Positions 1 to 7,577 of a DNA stretch of 64,000 nt are shown here, in pieces. The notes beneath the pieces were generated by a model. It had not been told where the DNA came from. It was given only the letters and a program-made list of their open reading frames with translations, and did not search any database. Location: assembly GCA_020635715.1 (NCBI GenBank), contig JACJZG010000002.1:186001-250000 (forward strand). Reading direction: 5' to 3'. Every line of letters begins with the position of its first letter. Position 1 is the first letter of the stretch. Origin of the DNA: Flavobacteriales bacterium (GTDB lineage: Bacteria; Bacteroidota; Bacteroidia; Flavobacteriales_F; PHOS-HE28). A program made the translations under genes and the position numbers.

Positions 1-19
1 GAGCAACGTCAGTCCATCC

Positions 20-286
20 ATGACCACAGCGGCCCTCATAACGAAGCTGAAGAAGCTCGATAAGCGGAAGGACAAACATGTCCTGGAAGCCATAGAGATC
101 CTGTTGAGGGACGACTCGAAGGAGGCTCGGATCCGGAGTCGTCTGCTCGAAGGTGCTATCCGCTCGGAGGATGACATCGACAATGGGCGTGTGATGACCA
201 TTACCGAAGCGAAGCGGAAGATGAGCGCACACTTGGCCGCAAGGCGAAGGTCTCGTGACCGGGAGAAGGGAACGAAGCGGGCATGA
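20..286 (+). CDS. putative antitoxin of a ParE/RelE-type pair
   Basis: This is a small, strongly charged protein of 88 residues, rich in Lys, Arg and Glu, with no membrane segment or signal peptide. I do not recognise its family from sequence. The role comes from context: its last codons overlap the start of the next gene by 4 bp (ATGA), and that gene looks like a ParE/RelE ribonuclease or gyrase toxin, so this is probably the cognate antitoxin. The predicted helix-rich middle (residues 20-60) and basic tail fit an antitoxin but are not specific. The frame is open upstream to the window edge, so the true start could lie outside the window; the ATG used here is the first visible one. Confidence 0.55.
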   Translation: MTTAALITKLKKLDKRKDKHVLEAIEILLRDDSKEARIRSRLLEGAIRSEDDIDNGRVMTITEAKRKMSAHLAARRRSRDREKGTKRA

Positions 287-582
287 AGCTCGTTGTCACC
301 GATTCGGCGTGGTCGAGCTTGGCGGCCCTGATCGAGTTCTGGGCCGGATCAAAGACCGATGAACGGATCGCCGAACGCGTGGATGAGATCTGGGAACAGG
401 TTCAGTGGCTGGTGAAGAATCCGGGCGCAGGACAGTTCGAGGAGCACCTCGAGGAGATCGGACTGCACCACCGACGCTGGGTCGCCGATGAGATCAAGAT
501 CACCTATCGAGTTATCGATGACACCTTGTTCATCACGGACTTCTTCGACAGCCGCCAGGATCCGGGCAAAATGAAACGCTGA
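283..582 (+). CDS. ParE/RelE-superfamily toxin-like protein
   Basis: A 99-residue protein with the layout of ParE/RelE toxins. The first third is helical and contains the pattern of a helix packing against the sheet (residues 8-50). A conserved-looking turn NPGAG follows at about residue 47, then beta strands ending in RVIDDTLFITDFFDSRQDP near the C-terminus, which is typical of the family's last two strands. Toxins of this type block gyrase (ParE) or cleave mRNA on ribosomes (RelE); which one applies cannot be told here. The ATGA overlap with the upstream small gene is the usual coupling of such modules. Whether it is an active toxin is not shown by the sequence. Confidence 0.7.
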   Translation: MKLVVTDSAWSSLAALIEFWAGSKTDERIAERVDEIWEQVQWLVKNPGAGQFEEHLEEIGLHHRRWVADEIKITYRVIDDTLFITDFFDSRQDPGKMKR

Positions 583-658
583 TCCCCACACCCCCGCGTT
601 GACACTTTCCAGTGTTGTGGGACGTTATCCTTCCGTGCCGCGTCCCACTTTCGCTTCC

Positions 659-1501
659 ATGTTCCGGCTGGTCTTGTTGTTGAGCGCCCTTGCGGTGGTT
701 GGTCAGGCTTCGGCCCAGCGCCTGATGGAGCGAAAACGTCCGGATCTCATCCCGCTGGATGGCCAGGCGCGCCGCATCGGCTGGTATGTGGCACCCGGCC
801 TCACGTACACGCTGCCGCGCTTCAATGATGAGGAAGAGGAGGTCTTCCGACGCGGCGATACCTCCTACGTGGCCACCTACGATCCGAACGGTCGCATCGG
901 CCTTTACCTCGAAGGTGGCCTCTCCTGGTATACCCGCGATCCGGTGATCGTGGACTACCTCGATCTGGGGATCGCGTATAAGAACCTGCGCGGCCGCGAA
1001 GAGATCACCGGTCGCTATGCCATCGCGGACAGCGCAGTGGACCTGACCAACGAAGGGACCTTTGCGGAGCGCCTCCTCACCTTGCATTTCAACGCGAACA
1101 AGTTCATCCCCACCTGGCGTTACCAGTTCGTGCAGCTCTCGCTCGGCGCCAACGCCGACTATCGCCTTGGCAGCGACTACAGCCATACCGGCGACTCACT
1201 GTTGAACGGCCATGCGTTCCCGCCCGATCTCTGGGGACAGGTGCATTTCAAGGTGGGCTATGGCTTCAAGCTCACCGGCAAGTTGTTCGTCATCCCCACA
1301 TTGGAGACTCCGGTGTTCAGCGTGCAGCCGGTGGACGATGGTCGCTTCGGGAAGTTGCAATGGTTCAGCAGTGACTACCGGCCCATCATCTTCAGCGTGC
1401 GCTTCCTCTTCCTGCGCCCCCGCAAGGGTTTCGATTGCCCGCCGCCCATCAAGCACAAGGGGCAGATGAAGACCTACAAGCAGGACGGTTATCACCCGTG
1501 A
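659..1501 (+). CDS. secreted or outer-membrane protein of unknown function
   Basis: A 280-residue protein with a clear signal peptide: a hydrophobic run after Met-Phe-Arg and a cleavage-like ASAQ near residue 20. The mature part alternates polar and hydrophobic residues with many aromatics, for example RYQFVQLSLGANADYRL and GYGFKLTGKLFVIPTLETP, as in small outer-membrane beta-barrels of Bacteroidota. I chose the ATG at 659 because it places the signal peptide at the very N-terminus; a TTG at 599 is in frame but adds 20 unlikely residues. No named family recognised. It is a single gene ending before a convergent MBL-fold gene. Confidence 0.75.
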   Translation: MFRLVLLLSALAVVGQASAQRLMERKRPDLIPLDGQARRIGWYVAPGLTYTLPRFNDEEEEVFRRGDTSYVATYDPNGRIGLYLEGGLSWYTRDPVIVDYLDLGIAYKNLRGREEITGRYAIADSAVDLTNEGTFAERLLTLHFNANKFIPTWRYQFVQLSLGANADYRLGSDYSHTGDSLLNGHAFPPDLWGQVHFKVGYGFKLTGKLFVIPTLETPVFSVQPVDDGRFGKLQWFSSDYRPIIFSVRFLFLRPRKGFDCPPPIKHKGQMKTYKQDGYHP

Positions 1502-1515
1502 TCAGGTGCAGGTGC

Positions 1516-1609
1516 AATTAGACCGTTCGAAGGCTAGCGGTCAATTCCAGCTCACAAGTAGGATACTCCTGCACTTGGAAGAGCGTAGGAGCGTCTTGCC
1601 CCCGCTCCT
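1516..1609. terminator. two possible hairpins between convergent genes
   Basis: Two inverted repeats lie between the convergent stops at 1501 and 1628. One pairs GACCG at 521-525 (window 1521-1525) with CGGTC at 1538-1542, flanked on both sides by AATT. The other pairs AGGAGCG at 1587-1593 with CGCTCCT at 1603-1609. Neither has a strong T-tract, so a bidirectional terminator role is inferred from position only. Confidence 0.35.
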
Positions 1610-1627
1610 GACCCTGATACCTGGCAA

Positions 1628-2263
1628 CTATCTCAGGAACGGATTGTGCCGCTTCTCACGGCCTATCGTTGTTTCCGATCCGTGACCGCTGTACACCACG
1701 ACCTCGTCGCCGAGCGGGAAGAGCTGTTCGCGGATGCTGCGCAACAAGGTCTCGGTATCGCCTCCGGGAAGGTCCGTGCGGCCGATGCTGTTCTGGAACA
1801 GCACATCACCGCTTAGGACGAAGGGACCGGCCGCATGGTAGAGGGCGATGTGTCCGGGCGCGTGGCCGGGTACGAAGAGCACCTTCAACTCCTCCTTCCC
1901 CAACCTGATCGTAGACGCTTCGGCGATGAAGTCCTTGGGCTCCGGAGCGGGGTCGTAGGGCAGGCCGTACATCTGCGCGGTGCGTTCCCCGGCGGCAAAC
2001 ACGGGAAGGTCCGCATGGTGGAGCTCCGGCAGCAGGCCATAGCGGTCGTGTATCCAAGCACAGCCAAGAATATGGTCGATGTGCGCATGTGTGAGCACAA
2101 GACGGACCGGCGTCAGCGCGTTCTGCTCCAGGTATTCCTCCAGTTCGCGCTGCTCCTGGCGGTTCCAGCAGCCTGGATCCACCACGATCGCCTCATGGCC
2201 ATCATGCAGCACGTAGGTGTTCTCCTGGAAGGGGTTGAAGGTGAACTTGGCGACGTTCAGCAT
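1628..2263 (-). CDS. MBL-fold metallo-hydrolase (glyoxalase II-like)
   Basis: A 211-residue cytoplasmic metallo-beta-lactamase-fold hydrolase. The metal-binding motif THAHIDH lies near residue 58-64, followed by a downstream histidine in PGHAPGH, the aspartate in LSGDVLF and a final histidine in YSGHGSE, so the full dinuclear metal site is present. The N-terminal sequence NPFQENTYVL is typical of the YcbL/hydroxyacylglutathione hydrolase-like subgroup, which cleaves thioesters such as S-lactoylglutathione, although the physiological substrate is often unknown. It is monocistronic and divergent from the large protein at 2330. A perfect TAnnTTTG box on the minus strand at 2312-2319 lies 48 nt before the start. 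Confidence 0.88.
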   Translation of the reverse strand: MLNVAKFTFNPFQENTYVLHDGHEAIVVDPGCWNRQEQRELEEYLEQNALTPVRLVLTHAHIDHILGCAWIHDRYGLLPELHHADLPVFAAGERTAQMYGLPYDPAPEPKDFIAEASTIRLGKEELKVLFVPGHAPGHIALYHAAGPFVLSGDVLFQNSIGRTDLPGGDTETLLRSIREQLFPLGDEVVVYSGHGSETTIGREKRHNPFLR

Positions 2264-2311
2264 GGTCGGAATTGCCCGAAATTCGCACCTCGCGCTCGGT
2301 CAGGGGCGCTT

Positions 2312-2319
2312 CAAAGCTA
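2312..2319 (-). promoter_or_regulatory. -7 promoter element for the MBL hydrolase
   Basis: The minus strand reads TAGCTTTG, a perfect match to the Bacteroidota TAnnTTTG element, 48 nt before the MBL start codon. No clear -33 TTTG is seen. Confidence 0.55.
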
Positions 2320-2329
2320 ACTTCAACCC

Positions 2330-5300
2330 GTGCCCGCACGCTTCCGTTCGTTCCTGAGCCGCCGCATGGCGGTCATGCTGGCCGTGGTGGGCATGGCTGC
2401 TCTGCCTGCCATTGCGCAGTTCTACTCCGGCTCGCAACAGGAGTACGGGAAGAACAGGGTGCAGTACCAGGACTTCCTCTGGCAGCAGTACCGGTTCAAA
2501 GGCATGGAGGTCTTCTTCTACAAGGAGGGCCGCGATCTTGCTCGCTACGTGGCCCAAGCCGCCATCGTGCACCAGAAGGAACTGGAGAAACGGTTCGACT
2601 TCGTCCTGGATGAGCGGTTGCAGTTCATCGTGTACAACTCGCTCACCGACTTCCGGCAGAGCAACATCGGCATTTCCGGGGTGGACGGTCAGCAGAACAT
2701 CGGTGGTCTCACCCGCATCGTGGGCACCAAGATCTTCGTGTACTACGAAGGGGATCACGTCCTGCTGGACCAACAGATCCGTTCGGGCATCGCGCATGTG
2801 ATCGTGGACCAGATGATGTTCGGGGGCAACTGGCGGGATATGCTCAAGAGCTCCACCTTCATGAGCCTGCCGGACTGGTACACCGATGGCATCATCTCCT
2901 ACCATTCGCGCACCTGGGATGCCGAGCTCAACAACAGGATCCGCGATGGCGTGTTGAGCGGACGGTACGACAAGTTCAATCGGATCCAGGGTGAGGAGGC
3001 GAAATACGCCGGTCACATGATCTGGAAGTATGTGGCCGATGTCTATGGCCAGGGTGTGATCCCGAACATCCTGTACATGACCCGTGTGAGCCGGAACCCC
3101 GAGAGCGGTTTCCTCTTCGTGCTCGGCGTCTCGTTGAAGACCCTCACCCAGGAGTGCATCGCCTATTACAAGGGCCGCTTCGGTGAGGAGGACCGCTTCC
3201 GCAAGGATATAGCGCTGGATGAACTGCCCATCCGTACCAAACGTTCCAGGGATTACAGTCAATTCAAACAGAGCCCCAACGGACGCTACCTCGCCTGGGT
3301 GAGCAATGAGATGGGGCAGTACAAGGTGTGGGTCTACGAGATCGCCACGAAGAAGGTGAAGCGCATCGTGAAGGGGGAGAAGAAGTTGGCCCGCATCGTG
3401 GACCGCAGCTTCCCCGTGCTGGCCTGGCACCCGAACAGCCAGGTGCTCAGCTATGCCCTGGAACGGAAAGGGGAACTCTTCCTCCGATCCTACACCTTGG
3501 AGAACGGCCGCACCGAGGAGCGACCCGTATTCCTCCTCGAGAAGATACTGGACATGGCCTACAGCCCGGATGGAAGGAACATGGTCTTCAGTGCGGTGCG
3601 TGATGGCCGGACCGACCTGTACTACTATTACCTCATCGGCAATCGTCAGGAGCAGCTCACGGATGACCAGTTCGATGATCTGGATCCCCGCTTCGTGGAT
3701 GACGGCCGGCGCATCATCTTTAGCAGCGACCGGCAGGACGATACGCTTCGTGCCAACGCCGATGTCGCCCTGGTGAACGGTCAGAAGGACATCTACCTCT
3801 TCGACCTCGAAACGCGCTCCAACCTCCTTACCCGGCTGTCGGCCACGCCGGATATCGATGAGCGCCAGCCGGCCCAGTACGACAGTACCAGCTACACCTA
3901 CCTGAGCGATGCGGATGGCATCCAGGACCGTTTCATCGTGCGCTACGACAGCACCATCAGCCATATCGACACGGTGATCCACTACCGCTACTTCACGGTG
4001 GAGAAGCGGCTCACGGAGTTGCGCCGTTCCCTGTTGGAACAGGATGTGAACGCCGGGCACGGCCGATACACCCAGCTCCAGTACCGCGATGGACGTTACC
4101 ACTTCTACGCGGGACGGATCGGTGAGGAGCGTACCGCCGGCGACGGCCTGGTGGCTCCTGTGCAGCCGGGCGAACGCGAGGCCGACCCGACAGCGCTGAC
4201 CGATGACATGAGCCCCGTGGTGAAGGTGCCGCCTCGCGATCCCCGGCCCACCGGTGATGGAGCCATCGATGTGCGCAATTACGTCTTCTCCGACGAACAG
4301 GGACCGGCCACGACGCAGCAGGGGCGGCACGGCGGTCAGCAGGGACCCGACCAGGCGCAGGCTACCCCGCAGGACTCTGCTGCCACCAAGCCCTTCGCCT
4401 ATCCCGACCAGCGCAACTACAACGTGAACTTCGCCATCGATGGGGTGGTGACCCAGCTGGACAACTCATTCTCGAACCAGTTCTACCAGCCCTTCATCGG
4501 GCCCGGAGCGCTGAACCCCGGTCTGAGCGGTCTCACGCGCATGGGCATCAGCGATCTGTTCGAGGACCACCGCATCGTGGGTGGCTTCCGCCTTGCGTTG
4601 GACCTCAACAACAACGATTACCTGATCGCCTATGAGAACCTGAAGCGCCGGCTGGACAAACGCTTCTCCTTCCAGCGGCAGGCCTACCAGAACATCACCG
4701 ACTTCGGCGTGGAGAAGGTGAGCACCCACAACGTGCGCTACCAGGTGAGCTGGCCCTTCAGTGAACTGGCGAGCATTCGGGCCTCGGTCATGTACCGCAA
4801 CGACCGGCGTGTTGTGCAGAGCATCGATCCCTTGAGCCTGCGCGAGCCGAACACCTACGACCACATGGCTGGCGCCAAGCTGGAGTACATCTACGACAGC
4901 AGTTTGCCGCGCGGGCTCAATCTCTGGACCGGCTGGAAACTGAAGTTCTTCGCCGAGTATTACCAGCAGCCCGAGAACAGGAGCGACATGCAGGTGGTGG
5001 GCATGGACCTGCGCCACAGCCTGAAGATCCACCGCGAGATGATCTGGGTGGCGCGCCTCGCAGGCAGCAGCTCCTTCGGCAGTCGGAAGATCGCCTACTT
5101 CCTGGGTGGCGTGGACAACTGGCTATTCGCCAAAGTGGACAACTCCATCCCCATCGACTTCACGCAGAACTACTTCTATCAATCCATGGCGGTGCCCATG
5201 CGCGGCTTCTTCTACAACGCGCGCAATGGCAGCAGCTTCGGCGTGTTCAACACCGAGGTGCGTGTGCCGATCTTCCGCTACCTCATCAACAAGCCGATCC

Positions 5301-5590
5301 GCTCGGACCTCATCCACAATTTCCAGGTGGTGGGTTTCGGCGACATCGGTTCCGCCTGGACCGGCGCACACCCTTATGCGGAGGACAACAGCTTCAACCG
5401 GGTGGTCATCCGCCGCAACCCGCTCACCATCACCCTGGACAGCAAGCGTGAACCGGTGGTGGCGGCCTACGGATTCGGACTGCGCACGCGCCTGCTGGGC
5501 TACTTCGTGCGCGCCGATTGGGCCTGGGGCATTGATGACGGCGTGATCCAGCCGCGGGTCTTCCATTTCTCCCTAAGCCTCGATATCTGA
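2330..5590 (+). CDS. TolB-like beta-propeller protein with C-terminal outer-membrane barrel
   Basis: A 1086-residue exported protein. After a signal peptide (cleavage-like AIAQ near residue 30) come three parts. Residues about 60-290 resemble the peptidase-MA/gluzincin fold, with the downstream signature LPDWYTDGIISY, but the place where HExxH should be reads AHVIVDQ (His156), so the zinc site is missing. Residues about 300-560 are a TolB/DPP-IV-type propeller with repeated motifs such as YSPDGRNMVFS and DGRRIIFSSDRQD. Residues about 720-1086 look like a barrel whose end (GFGLRTRLLGYFVRADWAWG) recalls the Omp85 surface-antigen domain. A role in envelope assembly or sensing is inference. Start is GTG 2330; ATG 2366 is an alternative. 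Its stop overlaps the next start (TGATG). Confidence 0.72.
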   Translation: MPARFRSFLSRRMAVMLAVVGMAALPAIAQFYSGSQQEYGKNRVQYQDFLWQQYRFKGMEVFFYKEGRDLARYVAQAAIVHQKELEKRFDFVLDERLQFIVYNSLTDFRQSNIGISGVDGQQNIGGLTRIVGTKIFVYYEGDHVLLDQQIRSGIAHVIVDQMMFGGNWRDMLKSSTFMSLPDWYTDGIISYHSRTWDAELNNRIRDGVLSGRYDKFNRIQGEEAKYAGHMIWKYVADVYGQGVIPNILYMTRVSRNPESGFLFVLGVSLKTLTQECIAYYKGRFGEEDRFRKDIALDELPIRTKRSRDYSQFKQSPNGRYLAWVSNEMGQYKVWVYEIATKKVKRIVKGEKKLARIVDRSFPVLAWHPNSQVLSYALERKGELFLRSYTLENGRTEERPVFLLEKILDMAYSPDGRNMVFSAVRDGRTDLYYYYLIGNRQEQLTDDQFDDLDPRFVDDGRRIIFSSDRQDDTLRANADVALVNGQKDIYLFDLETRSNLLTRLSATPDIDERQPAQYDSTSYTYLSDADGIQDRFIVRYDSTISHIDTVIHYRYFTVEKRLTELRRSLLEQDVNAGHGRYTQLQYRDGRYHFYAGRIGEERTAGDGLVAPVQPGEREADPTALTDDMSPVVKVPPRDPRPTGDGAIDVRNYVFSDEQGPATTQQGRHGGQQGPDQAQATPQDSAATKPFAYPDQRNYNVNFAIDGVVTQLDNSFSNQFYQPFIGPGALNPGLSGLTRMGISDLFEDHRIVGGFRLALDLNNNDYLIAYENLKRRLDKRFSFQRQAYQNITDFGVEKVSTHNVRYQVSWPFSELASIRASVMYRNDRRVVQSIDPLSLREPNTYDHMAGAKLEYIYDSSLPRGLNLWTGWKLKFFAEYYQQPENRSDMQVVGMDLRHSLKIHREMIWVARLAGSSSFGSRKIAYFLGGVDNWLFAKVDNSIPIDFTQNYFYQSMAVPMRGFFYNARNGSSFGVFNTEVRVPIFRYLINKPIRSDLIHNFQVVGFGDIGSAWTGAHPYAEDNSFNRVVIRRNPLTITLDSKREPVVAAYGFGLRTRLLGYFVRADWAWGIDDGVIQPRVFHFSLSLDI

Positions 5591-5964
5591 TGACATTGGA
5601 TCTTCAATCCATCGTGCTCCTGCTTCTCGTCGGCCTGGCCGCCGGCATCCTCAGCGGCTTCGTTGGCATCGGCGGCGGCGTGATCATGGTGCCGGCCTTG
5701 ATCTGGCTCCTCAGTTATTCGCAGCAACAAGCCCAGGGCACCAGCCTCGCCGTCCTCATGTTCCCGGTCGTCTTCCTGGCGGTGCGCAACTATTACAAGG
5801 CCGGTGCCATCGACCCCAAGGTGGTCGGCTTCATCGCCGTCGCTTTCGTTGTCGGATCCTACTTCGGCAGCAAATGGTCGCTGGCCCTGCCCATGGAGAC
5901 CGTGCGCAAGGTCTTCGGCGCTGTGATCCTGCTCGTTGCGCTTAAGATGATCTTCGGCAAGTGA
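5590..5964 (+). CDS. half-size TSUP (TauE/SafE) family permease
   Basis: A 124-residue integral membrane protein with about four transmembrane segments. The first contains the glycine-rich signature LSGFVGIGGGVIMVPAL that marks TauE/SafE permeases, which move sulfonates, sulfite, formate or other small anions. Family members usually have two such halves and roughly 250 residues, so this protein is a single repeat and probably works as a dimer; that is inference. The substrate cannot be read from sequence. It is translationally coupled at both ends: its start overlaps the stop of the barrel protein by 1 bp, and its stop overlaps the GTG of the M20 gene by 4 bp. Confidence 0.85.
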   Translation: MTLDLQSIVLLLLVGLAAGILSGFVGIGGGVIMVPALIWLLSYSQQQAQGTSLAVLMFPVVFLAVRNYYKAGAIDPKVVGFIAVAFVVGSYFGSKWSLALPMETVRKVFGAVILLVALKMIFGK

Positions 5965-7187
5965 TCGCGCGTATCAAGTCCGCCGTGGCCGCGTTGGAAG
6001 CCGGGATGACCGGCTGGCGGCGTCACCTCCATCAACATCCTGAACTCTCCTTCCATGAGACGGACACCGTGCGTTATGTGGTGGACCTGTTGCGGAACGA
6101 AGGCATCGAGGTGTACGATGGTGTGGGAAGGTTGAACGCGGATGCCCCAGGGACCGGTGCGATCGCCTTCGTGCGGGGCGAGAAAGGGAAGAGCGACGCA
6201 TGTATCGCCATCCGTGCGGACCTTGACGCATTGCCGATAACGGAAGTGGGGAAGGAGGGCTATTGCTCGCAGAACCCCGGCGTGATGCATGCCTGCGGCC
6301 ATGATGCCCACACCGCCATGGTGCTGGGCGCCGGCTTCGCGCTGCATCGGCTCCGTCAGGAGTGGAGCGGAACGGTGATGCTCGTGTTCCAGCCGGGTGA
6401 GGAGAAGGAACCCGGCGGTGCTTCCCTGTTGGTGAAGGAAGGGGTGTTCAACGATCCGAAGCCCTCCGGGATACTCGGACAGCACGTGACCCCGGAACTG
6501 CCCATCGGCAAACTGGGCTTCCGTTCCGGTCCGTTCATGGCGGCTGCGGATGAGCTCTACATCACCGTGAAAGGACGTGGTGGTCACGCCGGTTCGCCGC
6601 ACCTGTGCATCGATCCGGTGCCCATCGCAGCGCAGTTGATACTCGCGTTGCAGCAGGTGGTGAGCCGTCGCAACAAGCCCGGTCAACCCATGGTGCTGTC
6701 ATTGGGCAAGGTGATCGCCAACGGAGCCACCAACATAATTCCGGATGAAGTCCGGATCGAAGGCACCATGCGCACCTTCGATGAAGCCTGGCGATCTGAG
6801 TTGCACAGCATGCTTCCGGACCTGGTGCGTGCAACGTGTGAAGGCCTTGGCGCCACGGTGGACTTCACGCTCGTGAAGGGATCGCCGGTGGTCAAGAACG
6901 ACCCGGAGCTCACCGCCCGCATACGTGCCGCAGCCGTGGACTTCATCGGTGAAGCGAACGTTGTGGACATGGACATCCGCATGGGTGCGGAGGATTTCGC
7001 CTATTACACCCACGTGATGCCCGGCTGCTTCTTCCGGCTCGGGACCGGGAACCCCACCAAGGCCGGGACCCAGAGCGGCCTTCACCGCGCAGAGATGGAC
7101 ATCGACGAGGACGCCCTCGTGATCGGTGCAGGAATGATGGTGTGGGGGGCGATCACGGAGCTGGAGCGCCAGATCACCTCACGATGA
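5961..7187 (+). CDS. M20 family amidohydrolase
   Basis: A 408-residue cytoplasmic metallohydrolase of the M20D/amidohydrolase group (hippurate hydrolase, N-acyl-L-amino acid amidohydrolase, IAA-amino acid hydrolase types), which remove an acyl group from N-acylated amino acids. Visible motifs are HLHQHPELSF near the N-terminus, the metal-binding ACGHDAH at about residue 112, QPGEEKEPGG with the catalytic Glu, GQHVTPELPIG, and the late GAEDFAYY. The dimerisation insert lies at about 190-310. The start is a GTG that overlaps the permease stop by 4 bp. The 3' end overlaps the convergent gene at 7174 by 14 bp. The exact substrate is unknown. Confidence 0.9.
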   Translation: MIARIKSAVAALEAGMTGWRRHLHQHPELSFHETDTVRYVVDLLRNEGIEVYDGVGRLNADAPGTGAIAFVRGEKGKSDACIAIRADLDALPITEVGKEGYCSQNPGVMHACGHDAHTAMVLGAGFALHRLRQEWSGTVMLVFQPGEEKEPGGASLLVKEGVFNDPKPSGILGQHVTPELPIGKLGFRSGPFMAAADELYITVKGRGGHAGSPHLCIDPVPIAAQLILALQQVVSRRNKPGQPMVLSLGKVIANGATNIIPDEVRIEGTMRTFDEAWRSELHSMLPDLVRATCEGLGATVDFTLVKGSPVVKNDPELTARIRAAAVDFIGEANVVDMDIRMGAEDFAYYTHVMPGCFFRLGTGNPTKAGTQSGLHRAEMDIDEDALVIGAGMMVWGAITELERQITSR

Positions 7188-7509
7188 TGTCGTCCACCTC
7201 GATCACCGGCCTGCCGTCCCTGCCATGAACGGTCAGTTCCACGGTGTTCGACGTGCGCCCACGTGCCGTCCATAGGTCAAGACGCAGGTTGAAGGTGCCC
7301 GGCCAGTTGCGTACCGGGGTGATGCGCAGGTCATGCCACACGCTTTCAGGTGGCATCACCAGTGCGCTGCCCACCTCATCCACCGCACCCTCCATGTCCG
7401 CAGCGCTCAAGCCTTCGCCACCCGTGGCTTCCTCCAACTCCTCGAACCGACGTTCAACGAGCAGCTTCATCACATGCTTCGCGACGAGCGTGAGGTCGTT
7501 GGGGCTCAT
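7174..7509 (-). CDS. conserved hypothetical protein
   Basis: A 111-residue soluble protein with a helical first half, in which every few residues are Glu, Lys or Leu (residues 5-45), and a strand-rich second half ending in VIEVDDIIVR. I see no signal peptide, metal site or recognised motif, so the function is unknown. Its last 14 bp overlap the end of the convergent M20 gene. It stands alone between that gene and recQ. The ATG at 7509 is the first plausible start. Confidence 0.65.
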   Translation of the reverse strand: MSPNDLTLVAKHVMKLLVERRFEELEEATGGEGLSAADMEGAVDEVGSALVMPPESVWHDLRITPVRNWPGTFNLRLDLWTARGRTSNTVELTVHGRDGRPVIEVDDIIVR

Positions 7510-7549
7510 TCCTGAATGGTGCTAGTGCGCGTGCTGGAGGCGATGGATA

Positions 7550-7577
7550 ACTGCCGACCGCCAACTGCGAACTGGCA
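7550..7577. repeat. degenerate period-7 tandem repeat abutting the recQ stop
   Basis: Four consecutive heptamers read on the plus strand as ACTGCCG, ACCGCCA, ACTGCGA and ACTGGCA (consensus ACTGCCA). The last unit ends exactly at the base before the recQ stop codon, which begins at 7578 on the minus strand. It resembles the short tandemly repeated heptamers seen in intergenic DNA of various bacteria; any role is unknown. Confidence 0.6.
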
